Assembly: GCA_000415965.1 (NCBI GenBank)
Contig: KE356560.1
Location: forward strand, 3,031,985 to 3,095,984
DNA: 64,000 nt
Reading direction: 5' to 3'
Source: Haloquadratum walsbyi J07HQW1
Lineage (GTDB): Archaea; Halobacteriota; Halobacteria; Halobacteriales; Haloferacaceae
In this document: positions 54,747-63,997 of the stretch, piece after piece
Numbering within the stretch: the stretch's first letter is position 1
Layout of the letters: every line of letters begins with the position of its first letter
The notes under the pieces: model-generated
The model's database searches: none
What the model saw: only the letters and a program-made list of their open reading frames with translations
What the model was told of the DNA's origin: nothing
Position numbers and translations under genes: made by a program

Positions 54747-55385
54747 ATGTCTGAATCAATTCTCGTCTATTCCGACTATGTGTGTCCGTTCTGTTATCTG
54801 GGCCGACGCGCACTCAGTTCATATCAAGCCGAGCGTGACAATCCTCTTCGGATCGAATGGCATCCGTTTGATCTCCGGGCACAGCAGCGACGTGCAGATG
54901 GATCACTCGATGATGATGCCGCAAATCAAAAAAGTGAACAGTATTATCAACAGGCAAGACAGAACGTGAGACGACTGCAGGATCGATATGACGCGACCGA
55001 GATGTGTCAAGAATTAGCAACGGATGTCGACTCACTGCCCGCACAACTTGTTTCTGCGAGTATCCAGAGAGCAGACTCATACTCGTATGAGTCATGGCTG
55101 GCATTCGATACAGCGGTGTTCACGGCGTTGTGGGAAGATGATCGTGATATCGGCTCAACGGCTGTGCTCACCGATGTCGCCTCGGAAATTGACGGTGATA
55201 TCGATACCGATTGGATAGAGACGATACTTACTGATCAAAAGCGGTATGACGCACTTGACGAGCAGTTTCGTGCAGCACAAAACGCAGGTATCACCGGTGT
55301 CCCCACGTTTGTGAACAAGGCTGAGGACAATGCTGCACGAGGCGCTGTGCCTCCGGCACAGTTGCGTCGTCTCATGGAGAGTTGA
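54747..55385 (+). CDS. DsbA-family thiol-disulfide oxidoreductase (FrnE-like)
   Basis: The 212-aa thioredoxin-fold protein has the redox site CPFC (C13, C16) directly after the first strand, a long helical insertion (about 60-165) typical of the DsbA/FrnE group, and a cis-proline loop GITGVPTFV near the end. No signal peptide is present, so it works in the cytoplasm, like FrnE of Deinococcus. The substrate is unknown. It is divergent from icd. Confidence 0.9.
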   Translation: MSESILVYSDYVCPFCYLGRRALSSYQAERDNPLRIEWHPFDLRAQQRRADGSLDDDAANQKSEQYYQQARQNVRRLQDRYDATEMCQELATDVDSLPAQLVSASIQRADSYSYESWLAFDTAVFTALWEDDRDIGSTAVLTDVASEIDGDIDTDWIETILTDQKRYDALDEQFRAAQNAGITGVPTFVNKAEDNAARGAVPPAQLRRLMES

Positions 55386-55513
55386 GCTGTCAAAACGCAG
55401 GGTGGACAGGAGACATATCAGAACAGAATACGGTGTGAGATGAGTACCGATTGAAAGATGGAAACGAAATTAATTATCACACATCATAGAAGAATGGTGA
55501 GCGGCTGATATCG

Positions 55514-56002
55514 TCAGCGTCGACCCGGAGTCGTCTCAGAATCGGTGTCCCGAGTGTTTCTAGAATTTGACTGTTGAGGAGATCTTGATTGTGGTGACTG
55601 CGAGCGTGAGCGTGGTTGTGGTTGTGGCCGTGGCTGTGAGCTCTGACCCGATTGCGTGTTTGAGTGTGATTCATGCGATTGCGACCGTGAGCGAGCAGTA
55701 GTTGCCATTTGCGCACCCCGTGAGACGGCATCAACGATGAGTTTGTATACAAGAGCAACCAAACCTGTAATAAAAGAGATAACTCCGATAGCAGTGAGGA
55801 TGACACCGAATCCAGCAATCAGCGTCGTATTTATTCCTCTCAGCGGTAGATCAAAGCTGACGCCGACAGAGTAACCGAGTGTATCAGCAAGGAGTCCAAC
55901 TCCAAACACAGTAGATATACCGCTCATAGCTATCACAAAAATCCCAAAGAGCGTTAATCGAACACCATACTCGAATCCCTCGCTCAGATCAATCCCCTGC
56001 AT
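55514..56002 (-). CDS. Two- or three-helix membrane protein with Ser/Gln/Arg-rich tail
   Basis: The N-terminal 100 residues carry hydrophobic helices (GVRLTLFGIFVIAMSGIST, TTLIAGFGVILTAIGVISFITG). The last 60 residues are low-complexity and rich in Ser, Arg, Gln, Pro and His (SRSQSHESHSNTQSGQSSQP), a basic tail unusual in a haloarchaeon whose tails are normally acidic. The family is unknown to me. The DNA behind the tail is repetitive, so length could vary among strains. Confidence 0.7.
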   Translation of the reverse strand: MQGIDLSEGFEYGVRLTLFGIFVIAMSGISTVFGVGLLADTLGYSVGVSFDLPLRGINTTLIAGFGVILTAIGVISFITGLVALVYKLIVDAVSRGAQMATTARSRSQSHESHSNTQSGQSSQPRPQPQPRSRSQSPQSRSPQQSNSRNTRDTDSETTPGRR

Positions 56003-56224
56003 ACAAACAGATACGACTGCTATCCTTTAAATACGCGTCAGACATATCAGATATACGATTTGTCTGTGTAACATACCGAGGTACTCTATTCTGTGTTATT
56101 TGCCCCTGACTGCGAGGGCTGATTGGATTGGGATGCTATACACAGCGAACATACCCTTGTGATCAGTCAGGATAAATAAGAAGATGAAAACTGAGTTGAA
56201 TCGGCTATCTTGCGGTTATCGGTC

Positions 56225-56335
56225 GGTAACACTGTGAGTTTCTTTGCCCTTATTCGAAGCAGAACACGCAACCGAGCGTTTCAGATGAAATGAGTATGGT
56301 TTCAGAGAGAAATAACGGTTAGGTTGCTGGCGACT
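56225..56335. repeat. Degenerate dispersed repeat, copy 4
   Basis: It shares CACTGTGAG, TATTCGAAGCAGAACACGC, TTTCAGATGAAATGAGT and TTTCAGAGAGAAATAA with copy 3 at 51622-51728. No clean inverted ends are seen. It is the only feature recognised in the 474-base gap between the membrane protein and the phosphatase. Confidence 0.5.
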
Positions 56336-56476
56336 GGTATAGATGAGAGTTCGGAGTTCGTGCGGGTATCGTTTCACAGAATGTGGGAGGCGAAAGCAAA
56401 CGGCTTGAGCCATGGGGGAGCTCAATCGCTGTTCGGTTCAAAAAGAGCTTTATCCCATATACTCTGTACTGAAAAG

Positions 56477-57172
56477 TCAATCTGCAGCAGGGGGTGACCG
56501 CTCTGGCTGAACCCACTTTGATTCCTTTCGATGCTGTACTGTTTTTTCTGCCGTCACAGTATGGAACCGATCACGTCGCCAATCGTATGCAGTGAGTTGA
56601 TTCCCATACACACACCCAGTATCAAGACCAATCGCACACTCACGATAAACGGGTGCTGCAAGCGGTGTATGTCCGAAGAAAACCCGATCCGATCCATCGT
56701 ATCTTTCCCACCAGAATGGACGCTCATATCCAGATGAGAGCGATCGGAACGTCTGCAATTCATAGGTTGTGTGCTCAGAGAGTTGCTTTCGCGGGTCAAC
56801 ACCACCGTGGACGACAAGCGTGTCCTGCCATGAAATAACGGCTGGTCGTGACTCAATCCACGATAGGTCATCTGATGATAACACTGGAAGTGATTTTTCG
56901 CCACGAAGGAGTTTTTCCTCGTTATTCCCACGAATGGTAAACATATTGTCTGCACGTCGAACGTGTTCAAGCACGCCTTTGCTGTCTGGACCTTTTCGAA
57001 CGAGATCTCCGACGAAAACAACGAGATCAGTATCAGTTACATCAAGTGTCGAGAGGAGTTGATTGAGTTCATCGTGACAGCCATGAACATCACCAATAAC
57101 ATAGACATCATCCCATGCAGTTACATCAAGTCGCTTATGCTCGACAGTGTCTGCAAACTGTGGCACTGTCAT
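56477..57172 (-). CDS. PPP-family metallophosphatase
   Basis: The protein of about 231 aa has the full set of calcineurin-like metallophosphoesterase motifs: GDVHGCHDEL, GDLVRKGPDS, RGNNEEKLLRG, LVVHGGVDP and FFGHTPLAAPVY. The GDVHG/GDLVRKG/GNNE pattern places it with bacterial-archaeal PPP-type protein or diadenosine polyphosphatases (PrpA/ApaH-like). Protein dephosphorylation or signalling is plausible but unproven. ATG 57172 was chosen because an AACTTAACC element near 57195-57203 sits the right distance upstream for a leaderless message. Confidence 0.9.
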   Translation of the reverse strand: MTVPQFADTVEHKRLDVTAWDDVYVIGDVHGCHDELNQLLSTLDVTDTDLVVFVGDLVRKGPDSKGVLEHVRRADNMFTIRGNNEEKLLRGEKSLPVLSSDDLSWIESRPAVISWQDTLVVHGGVDPRKQLSEHTTYELQTFRSLSSGYERPFWWERYDGSDRVFFGHTPLAAPVYRECAIGLDTGCVYGNQLTAYDWRRDRFHTVTAEKTVQHRKESKWVQPERSPPAAD

Positions 57173-57298
57173 CTTATACATCATTTATCCAGACATAGGT
57201 TAAGTTGTTGCTAAGATACATTGTGTGTGATATATAGACACGGGGTATTCAGATAGTTTATCCGGAACCTCTTTGAGACGCTCACCCGATGATATACT

Positions 57299-58189
57299 AT
57301 GGACAGCGCCTCGCTTGCGGAAGAAACGCTCTCAAAGTATCGGAAGGCCGGACAGGTACTTCAGCAGGTGCTTGATGAAGCCGCATCAAAGGTTGAACCA
57401 GGTACCACACATCTTGAGGTGGCTGAATTCGCTGAATCACGAATCAGGGAACTCGCAGATGGGTGTGCATTTCCGGCAAACATTAGCGTTAATGAGGAGG
57501 CATCCCACGCAACCCCAAGTGCTGATGACGAGGCTGTGTTCGATGATGAGCTAGTATGTCTCGATTGTGGGGTTCATGTCGATGGGTATATTGCTGATGC
57601 CGCGGTGACAGTTGATCTCTCTGGAACACCGACACTTGTTGAAGCCGCTGAAGAGGCACTTGATGCGGCTCTTGAGACAATTGCACCGGGCGTCGAAACA
57701 AGCACCGTTGGCACAGAAATTGAAGATGTTATCCGTGGATATGGATACACTCCCGTGTTGAATCTCTCAGGTCATGGAGTTGCACAGTGGGACGCACACA
57801 CTGGACCAAATGTTCCAAATCGCGGCACTGAACGTGGGATTGAGTTCGAAGTCGGCGATGTTGTGGCGATTGAGCCATTTGCGACGACCGGTCGAGGAAA
57901 GGTCTCAGAAGGAACCAATGCAGAAATTTACAGTCTCGAACATGATCGGTCGGTCCGCAACCGAGCAGCAAGACAGGTTCTTCAGCAGGTCACAGACGAA
58001 TATAAAACATTACCATTCGCCACACGATGGCTTGAGTCTGCTCGTGCAGAGATGGCTGTTCGACGATTGGAACAGCGTGGTGTACTCCATGGATATCCAG
58101 TCCTGAAGGAAGATGATGGTGAGCTTGTGAGTCAGGCAGAACACACCGTGATTGTCACCGAAGGCGGATGTGAGGTGATCACAGCATAA
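57299..58189 (+). CDS. map: Methionine aminopeptidase, type II
   Basis: Removes the initiator Met from new proteins. The pita-bread fold is complete in 296 aa. The metal-ligand sites are the Asp in LVCLDCGVHVDGYIADAAVTVD, the His of NLSGHGVAQWDAHTGPN (substrate and metal His), and the Glu of VVAIEPFATTG, with the last Glu in HTVIVTEGG. The inserted helical subdomain (about 190-260) marks the type II (archaeal/eukaryotic) form. The HIT gene follows three bases after its stop. Confidence 0.95.
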   Translation: MDSASLAEETLSKYRKAGQVLQQVLDEAASKVEPGTTHLEVAEFAESRIRELADGCAFPANISVNEEASHATPSADDEAVFDDELVCLDCGVHVDGYIADAAVTVDLSGTPTLVEAAEEALDAALETIAPGVETSTVGTEIEDVIRGYGYTPVLNLSGHGVAQWDAHTGPNVPNRGTERGIEFEVGDVVAIEPFATTGRGKVSEGTNAEIYSLEHDRSVRNRAARQVLQQVTDEYKTLPFATRWLESARAEMAVRRLEQRGVLHGYPVLKEDDGELVSQAEHTVIVTEGGCEVITA

Positions 58190-58192
58190 CCA

Positions 58193-58888
58193 ATGGAGCA
58201 GGTGTTTGCTCCCTGGCGTATTGAGTGGGTTGAGCGTGACGAAACAGAATCAATTGATGGGTGTCCGTTTTGCGTTCTTCCCGCTCGTGAGCCAGCACGA
58301 GACCGTGAAAGTCGGATTGTCGCTCGAAGTCAGCACACGTTTGTTCTGTTAAACAATTATCCATATAATCCAGGGCATGTCATGGTAATCCCAGAGCACC
58401 ACACTGGGTCGTGGGATGCACTGAGCGATACCGAGCTACTGGATCACGCACGGACAAAGACGACGACAATCAATGCAATTCAGCGTGCATTTGATCCAGA
58501 TGGTATCAATACTGGCGAAAATCTTGGTGGTGATGCTGCAGGTGGGTCAATTGATGATCATTTACATACACATCTTGTTCCACGCTGGCGTGGTGACACG
58601 AATATGATGCCGATCATCAACGACACGAAGGTGATTGTCGAAGCATTAGATGATACATATGATCGGCTTCATACTGCGTTTACGACACTTCAGCCAGCTG
58701 TTGAGACATCTGATGGGATGACGGATACAGACAGTAAACGACAGGAGACAAAAAACATGAGCGATGAGACAGATCAGACAGAAAAAGCAGTCGAGAATAC
58801 CATGTCAGGAGCAAATCAGGATGCTGGCACACAAACATCAAACCAAGCAGTGACACTTCGGTTTGATTCAGATGAGATATCCTCGTGA
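58193..58888 (+). CDS. HIT family nucleotide-binding protein with long disordered tail
   Basis: The first 150 residues form a HIT domain. A possible zinc pair is CPFC, NYPYNPGHVMVIP is conserved, and the catalytic histidine triad is H123, H125, H127 in DDHLHTHLVPRW. Relatives act on AMP conjugates or dinucleoside polyphosphates (AP4A phosphorylase-like). The last 70 residues (about 160-231) are a Thr/Ser/Glu/Asp-rich disordered tail with no similarity I recognise. It is directly downstream of map, probably co-transcribed. Confidence 0.9.
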   Translation: MEQVFAPWRIEWVERDETESIDGCPFCVLPAREPARDRESRIVARSQHTFVLLNNYPYNPGHVMVIPEHHTGSWDALSDTELLDHARTKTTTINAIQRAFDPDGINTGENLGGDAAGGSIDDHLHTHLVPRWRGDTNMMPIINDTKVIVEALDDTYDRLHTAFTTLQPAVETSDGMTDTDSKRQETKNMSDETDQTEKAVENTMSGANQDAGTQTSNQAVTLRFDSDEISS

Positions 58889-59056
58889 TCATCGACTCAT
58901 CGACCAGTCGGTGCGCGTCAACTAGTTTAATTCAAGCCTCGTAACATCCTTCTCACACAACACAGAAACCGTCTGTGACAATCACAGACGCGGATAAGAT
59001 GACGATACGGTAGTCTGACCGAAGCATCTTAACACATCGCTCTCGTATTTATTCTA

Positions 59057-59998
59057 ATGAGCGACGACCGCCAGACCGTCGTTCGACGGGTCGGAGCAGT
59101 CATTCTTGCTGTGAATCTTATCTTAGTCATTGCAAAGAGTGGAGTATGGTTCATCTCTGGGAGTCTGGCAGTCGGGTCAGAGGCGGTCAACAGTCTTACC
59201 GACAGCGCATACAGCCTTGTTATTCTGACAGGATTATATCTCACGACACAGCCGCCAGATTTCAAGCATCCACACGGACATGAGCGAATTGAGCCATTCG
59301 TCTCGCTGTTTGTTGCTGCTGGTATTTTTATTGCTGGAGGAGCTGTCTTGTGGAACGCAGCTGAAGCAATCCAAGCAGGGACATATGGCGTGAAGACAGA
59401 TGTTACCGCTATTGGAGTGCTGATTGGGACCGCCGTGGTCAAATATGGTCTGTATCGATATTGCTGTCACGTTGGGAGTGAGCAGCACTCGCCTGCGGTC
59501 ACCGCTGCTGCCCTCGACAATCGAAATGATATTCTCACCGCAAGTGCAGCGCTCATTGGCGTGGTCGGATCGTCGATTGGCGTCCCTCTGCTTGATCCGA
59601 TTGCTGCTATTGTTGTCTCCGTTGGAATCTTTTATACTGGCTATGAGATTGTTCGCGACAACATTAGCTATCTTGTTGGGGCCGCCCCTCCAGAGGCACT
59701 TCGGCGTGAGATTCTTGAGGAGGCATTAACCCACCCGGACGTTCGTGGCGCACACGATGTTGTTGCTCACTATGTCGGTCCTGAGGTGGATGTAAGTCTT
59801 CATATTGAAGTTGAAGGGAATATGACGCTTACAGAGGCACATAATATTGAGTCTGCAGTGGTTGAATCCGTTGAAGATCTGCGGTCAGTCGATGATGCAT
59901 TCGTTCATGTTGATCCGCGTGAACTCGATGAATGGAAAGATGATCCTGATGCTGATCGTCTGGTCAAAGAACCACGGGTTGGCGACGATGGGGCTTGA
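59057..59998 (+). CDS. Cation diffusion facilitator (CDF) family transporter
   Basis: The 313-aa protein has six membrane helices and a cytoplasmic C-domain (about 220-313). The metal-site motifs are [14 protein letters not shown] in TM2 and [16 protein letters not shown] in TM5, with [10 protein letters not shown] in the loop. The NRND-type TM5 motif resembles iron- or manganese-linked members more than the HxxxD zinc type, but metal choice is inference. The C-terminal part has [21 protein letters not shown], as in other CDFs. A tnpB pseudogene abuts its 3' end. Confidence 0.92.
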   Translation: MSDDRQTVVRRVGAVILAVNLILVIAKSGVWFISGSLAVGSEAVNSLTDSAYSLVILTGLYLTTQPPDFKHPHGHERIEPFVSLFVAAGIFIAGGAVLWNAAEAIQAGTYGVKTDVTAIGVLIGTAVVKYGLYRYCCHVGSEQHSPAVTAAALDNRNDILTASAALIGVVGSSIGVPLLDPIAAIVVSVGIFYTGYEIVRDNISYLVGAAPPEALRREILEEALTHPDVRGAHDVVAHYVGPEVDVSLHIEVEGNMTLTEAHNIESAVVESVEDLRSVDDAFVHVDPRELDEWKDDPDADRLVKEPRVGDDGA

Positions 59999-59999
59999 G

Positions 60000-61410
60000 T
60001 TCCCAACGGCTGAAGCTATGTGACTCACCGTGGACCCCCGTTCTAACTGATTCCTCGCCGGGAGAATAACTTCCATTCACGTGCGACGTCCTGCTGTTCA
60101 AGCGCACGCCCAAGGGTCCGCCTTTGTCGCCCACAGTTTGGTTGCGACGAAGATACTGTGGTCCGATGTTTTTCGAAGCGTCATAATTGGCGTGGTTCTC
60201 GTACCCGCATTTCTGATACTCGAACGGCTCACATCACCGGCTTTCCGGATGGATCAATCAACGGTGTGAGCAACGCTTCAGCGTATTTTCAGGGTCAACC
60301 TGTTCAACGCCGACTTCGCATGGCTTTGTATTCAACGTACTCGGAGAAGCGATTGAGTTGCTCTATTGAGTAACGGTGCTGACCGAGGGTGAGGGTGAGG
60401 GGGTCGGAATTTGAGTCGGCTTGTGGCGATTGTTGTGAGTGATCTCAAGATTGGTCTCGTCTCACCGTGGCTCAGAGATTGCTGTTCAACACGGCAGATT
60501 GAGCACCCACCTATGCCCCCACGACGCACCAGCGTAGTCATGAATGTCGGTCAAATCCTCAAACGCTATCACCAGACAGTCGCGACCACCGGCTTCGGTA
60601 ATAACTTCGTTCGCTATTCAGTGAAGCGCCTGTTTGAGCCGAGCTTCCACTTTGCCTTTGCGACCGATAGCCTGCATGTTCTCGTGTGCCCACCGCATGC
60701 CACAGGCCTGGAGGTTGCCACGGCGATTCTCGTATTCGCGCCGCCAGTAGTTACACTCGTCACCAGTCCAGAACGTGTCCGTCGAAGCAACAGCCAGATT
60801 GTTTACGCCGAGGTCAACCCTGAGACTAAGAACCGTTCCAGCTCCGTTTTCGGATGGTGCTGCTTCGACGTGTCAGACTCCAGTTCATTCTTGCAGTGGA
60901 CGTGAAGCACCCATTCGCCGTTGCTGTAATCTAGTTCCGTCCCTGTAGTTTCAGATTCGTCTGAAAAGAGGTATTCCGAGTGCGGCGTGTCACTGTCCTC
61001 GTCGGGCAGGATGTAATCGGCTTCAATTCGTTCATCAACCGTTGCCAACGACACGTGCTCGTCGGAGAATGTGGCAGTGCGGTGGCGGTGATCGGAGACG
61101 ACCGCGGGGAAGTCATACAAGGCTTCGACGCCTTCCTGTTTTCTTTTCAGCATGCAACGACGCTCTTACAGGCTTCAGCGGCACCTTGCTGCGGGCGGCT
61201 TAGATAAGATCGTTATTGCAGTTGCCTGTTTTCTCACGCGCATCTTCGTCGGTTTTGTCGTCCAGCGTGGTTTTACTGGTGGTGATGTACTCGCCTCAGA
61301 AAGTGTAGTCTACGAGGTATTGAGCACACCAGAGAAACGTCTTTACTATACTCAACAAGTGCGGGGTCATCGTTCTTCACCTCGAGTGTAACTGAAACAG
61401 TGCGCCGCAT
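60000..61410 (-). pseudogene. tnpB: IS1341-type tnpB pseudogene, interrupted by a MITE
   Basis: Read on the minus strand in shifting frames, the segment shows TnpB in order: MRRTVSVTLEV (start near 61410), [42 protein letters not shown], the RuvC-I block [33 protein letters not shown], then [23 protein letters not shown]. After the MITE it resumes [42 protein letters not shown] and [20 protein letters not shown], near the end. Several frameshifts and stops make it inactive. TnpB of intact elements is an RNA-guided nuclease; no TnpA is present. Confidence 0.8.
60359..60496. mobile_element. MITE copy C, 138 bp, nested in tnpB pseudogene
   Basis: The ends read TGCTCTATTGAGTAAC and, from the other side, TGCCGTGTTGAACAGC. 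The flanks GATTGAGT (60351-60358) and GATTGAGC (60497-60504) match at 7 of 8 bases. It differs from copies A and B by a few point changes and a 7-base shortening, mostly in a GAGGGTGAGG microrepeat. It splits the tnpB pseudogene. Confidence 0.85.
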
Positions 61411-61887
61411 ATCCAGGACTGGTGATTCTCAAACGTTTGGGAGTCAGTCTGCTCCTGTGGCGTAGCTTGACTCCCAGTTGTCGGCTTCATTGGCGAAAGC
61501 CGTGGGTTTTCGCCTCGCACTTTCTATAAAACGTCAGTGATTCGATCACAATAGACATCCATACCGATGTTCAAGCCAGTGTAAAGATACTACTGCTGGT
61601 ATGATATTGTCCTGTCAGGACTGTTGTGTCTGCACCTCCATCGACTCACGCAGTCGAAGAGAAACAGGTACGAATATGAGACAATATCTCTACTGTCTTT
61701 GTGATGCACATACACATCCAGCGTTGGTAACTGATCGCTGCGTTGTTACAGATGCAGATTACTGATATTAGTCTCAATGAAGTCGGTCACATTCGCTGTC
61801 TTCTATCTGGACGGTATGATATCATATTGTGTGATATGACAAACATCTGATCTCTCAGATTAAAGATATTCGGGTGAACAATCGGTA
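61411..61887. other. Gap upstream of tnpB pseudogene
   Basis: At about 61491-61515 a GGCGAAAG-CCGTGGG-TTTTCGCC hairpin could be the left end of the IS1341-type element or a terminator. The remaining 350 bases up to deoC are AT-rich with no gene. Confidence 0.35.
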
Positions 61888-62538
61888 TTACACATCAGGT
61901 GCCTCCTCAAGGATTTTCACACCTGCTGAGGCACCAATTCGCTCTGCACCAGCATCAAGCATTGATTTCGCTTTTTGATAGGAACGAATGCCGCCGCTTG
62001 CCTTCACCGGAAGGTACGATGAAAGAACTTCGACATCCGAAGTCGTCGCACCACCATCAGCAAACCCGGTTGAGGTTTTCAGGAAGTCAGCATCAGCATC
62101 AACAGCGATCTCGCAGGCACGATGTTTCTCATCAGAGCTGAGAAGTGATGTCTCAATAATCACCTTGACAGGAATTGGAACCGCTGCAACGACCTCTGCA
62201 ATATCACGGGTCACAGTCTCAGTTACACCGGTTTTCATCCGACCGATATTAATCACAACATCAATTTCATCCGCACCAGCCTGCCATGCAGTCACAGCCT
62301 CCTTTCGTTTTGCGATAGAAGCATGTTGCCCGTGCGGAAACCCAATAACAGTTACCAGTGTTACATCAGAATTCATAACGGGATCAGTGTCACTCGCAGC
62401 ATCGAGATAACATGGTGGAATGCAGGCATTCATTCCATGCGATGCTGCTTCCTCAAGTACGTCAACAACTTCAGTCATCGTTGTTGTTGGTCCAAGAACG
62501 GTATGATCAATCCGCGCCGCAAGTGCTTCCGTATTCAT
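61888..62538 (-). CDS. deoC: Deoxyribose-phosphate aldolase
   Basis: DeoC splits 2-deoxyribose 5-phosphate into acetaldehyde and glyceraldehyde 3-phosphate in deoxynucleoside breakdown. The 216-aa TIM barrel shows [31 protein letters not shown], the Schiff-base lysine K154 in [14 protein letters not shown], and the second lysine K179 in [12 protein letters not shown] 62538 ([12 protein letters not shown]) is the natural start. No other deo genes are adjacent. Confidence 0.95.
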   Translation of the reverse strand: MNTEALAARIDHTVLGPTTTMTEVVDVLEEAASHGMNACIPPCYLDAASDTDPVMNSDVTLVTVIGFPHGQHASIAKRKEAVTAWQAGADEIDVVINIGRMKTGVTETVTRDIAEVVAAVPIPVKVIIETSLLSSDEKHRACEIAVDADADFLKTSTGFADGGATTSDVEVLSSYLPVKASGGIRSYQKAKSMLDAGAERIGASAGVKILEEAPDV

Positions 62539-62846
62539 ACTAATAGCCTGCGCCCCAATAATCAAAAGCCGCCCGGGCATCCACAAAAGGTGCGAATAAT
62601 AGCCGGTAATCAAGCCACAATTGGTGAACGTTCCAGACAATGTGCGGTCCGTCTCGGTGAGAGAAATTAATGAGTGTATTCGCTGAGGAAATATGATAGT
62701 GAATTAAATTGCGTTCGGTAAATGTTATTAGACAACATATTAACAGTAGTATCGCATGATTGTGACTCCCACGGTTTGATGATTTTCCAATCATATATTG
62801 AGAATATAAATCTTCGATACCGTTTTGTCGCCGGATAGCCCACTGC
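62539..62846. other. Gap between divergent deoC and DUF63 genes
   Basis: The region is AT-rich and must hold both divergent promoters. No further feature was recognised. Confidence 0.4.
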
Positions 62847-62852
62847 GTGGAT

Positions 62853-63662
62853 ATGGTCATTTTTCCTGATGGGTTCGCGCTGCCGGCAGTTCCATATCTC
62901 TTGATGATTCTACTCACCGGCGGTATCGTCGCATATGTCGCTATTCGTCAGCGTCCGACTATCACATCATCCCGAGTATTAGCATTAGCTCCATGGATGA
63001 TGCTTGGCGCAGCGCTTCATGTCCAATATGTTCTCAATGCATTACCAACTGCGATACGACCACTCGCTGGAACACCCGCTGTATATCTCATCGTCGCCAT
63101 CGCCGCTGTTGGGACATGGGTCAGTCTCGAGTCAGTGATTCCATCAGCATATATCGCTCACGCATTAGCCAGCGTAGGGACTGTTGCGGCGGTGATTGCA
63201 ATCGCGGGTGTCATTTTTATCGATCCAAATTCAATACGCGTGACCGTGTCAGTCATTGGTATTGGAGTATCAGTCATCCTCAGTGGTGGTGTGTGGGTTA
63301 TGCTCACGCGAGTCGTCCCAGAAACACGACTCACAGCACCGATGGGAGCATTCGCAGTATTCGGACACACGCTGGATGCTGTCTCGACGGCGATCGGGAT
63401 CGATTTGCTTGGGTTTGGAGAGCGAACACCACTGTCGGCACTTATTATCGAGTTTGCTGCTGGACTCCCAACTGAAGCAGCCATCGGATCTGGATGGTTA
63501 TTCATTGTGGTTAAAATATTGATCGTGAGTGTTGTCGTATGGGTGTTTGCGGATATTGCTGACACCGCCCCAACGCAATCAAATATACTTCTCACTATTA
63601 TTTCGGCTGTCGGGTTCGGTCCGGGAGTACATAATCTATTGTTGTTCTCCGTTGCCGGGTAG
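62853..63662 (+). CDS. DUF63 family membrane protein
   Basis: The protein of about 269 aa has around eight membrane helices. AVPYLLMILLTGGIVAYVA, then APWMMLGAALHVQYVL, FGHTLDAVSTAIGIDLLG and KILIVSVVVWVFADIAD correspond to the DUF63 pattern, with polar residues (H, D) inside the helices. The family is archaeal and uncharacterised. The ATG at 62853 was preferred over a GTG at 62847. Confidence 0.88.
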   Translation: MVIFPDGFALPAVPYLLMILLTGGIVAYVAIRQRPTITSSRVLALAPWMMLGAALHVQYVLNALPTAIRPLAGTPAVYLIVAIAAVGTWVSLESVIPSAYIAHALASVGTVAAVIAIAGVIFIDPNSIRVTVSVIGIGVSVILSGGVWVMLTRVVPETRLTAPMGAFAVFGHTLDAVSTAIGIDLLGFGERTPLSALIIEFAAGLPTEAAIGSGWLFIVVKILIVSVVVWVFADIADTAPTQSNILLTIISAVGFGPGVHNLLLFSVAG

Positions 63663-63667
63663 GGCTG

Positions 63668-63997
63668 CTATCGGTATCCGAGTGCTTCAAGTTGGTCTTC
63701 AAGTTCTTCAGCAAATTCATTTGAGTACTGCTCGGCAAATTCATCATACTCATTGATTGAGTTGATTGAAATCCCAGCCGTCTCATCATCACTCGGAACG
63801 GCATCGAGTACAGTTGAAAGAGCAATCTGTCCCGTGTCCTCCCGTTCGAACTGTCCTGTTATCAGAGTTTCATACGCATCTTCTCCCCATCGTGCTTGCT
63901 TCAAAATTGTTCCATCACTCCGTTGAGAATAGACAATGTCTGCACGCTTCGTGTATGGAGTCGCTGTCTCACAGATTCGGGTCGCCTCGCGCTGCAT
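63668..63997 (-). CDS. Acidic hypothetical protein at the window edge
   Basis: The frame gives at least 109 aa from the ATG at 63997 but could begin beyond the window. The composition is soluble and acidic, with a run EDTGQIALSTVLDAVPSDDE and an end EQYSNEFAEELEDQLEALGYR. I do not recognise a family. It is convergent with the DUF63 gene, five bases from its stop. The haloarchaeal amino acid bias supports a real gene. Confidence 0.7.
   Translation of the reverse strand: MQREATRICETATPYTKRADIVYSQRSDGTILKQARWGEDAYETLITGQFEREDTGQIALSTVLDAVPSDDETAGISINSINEYDEFAEQYSNEFAEELEDQLEALGYR

Noticed and set aside
60081-60373. Small plus-strand frames with hydrophobic stretches
   Set aside because: They are antisense to the tnpB pseudogene, whose peptides are recognisable on the minus strand.
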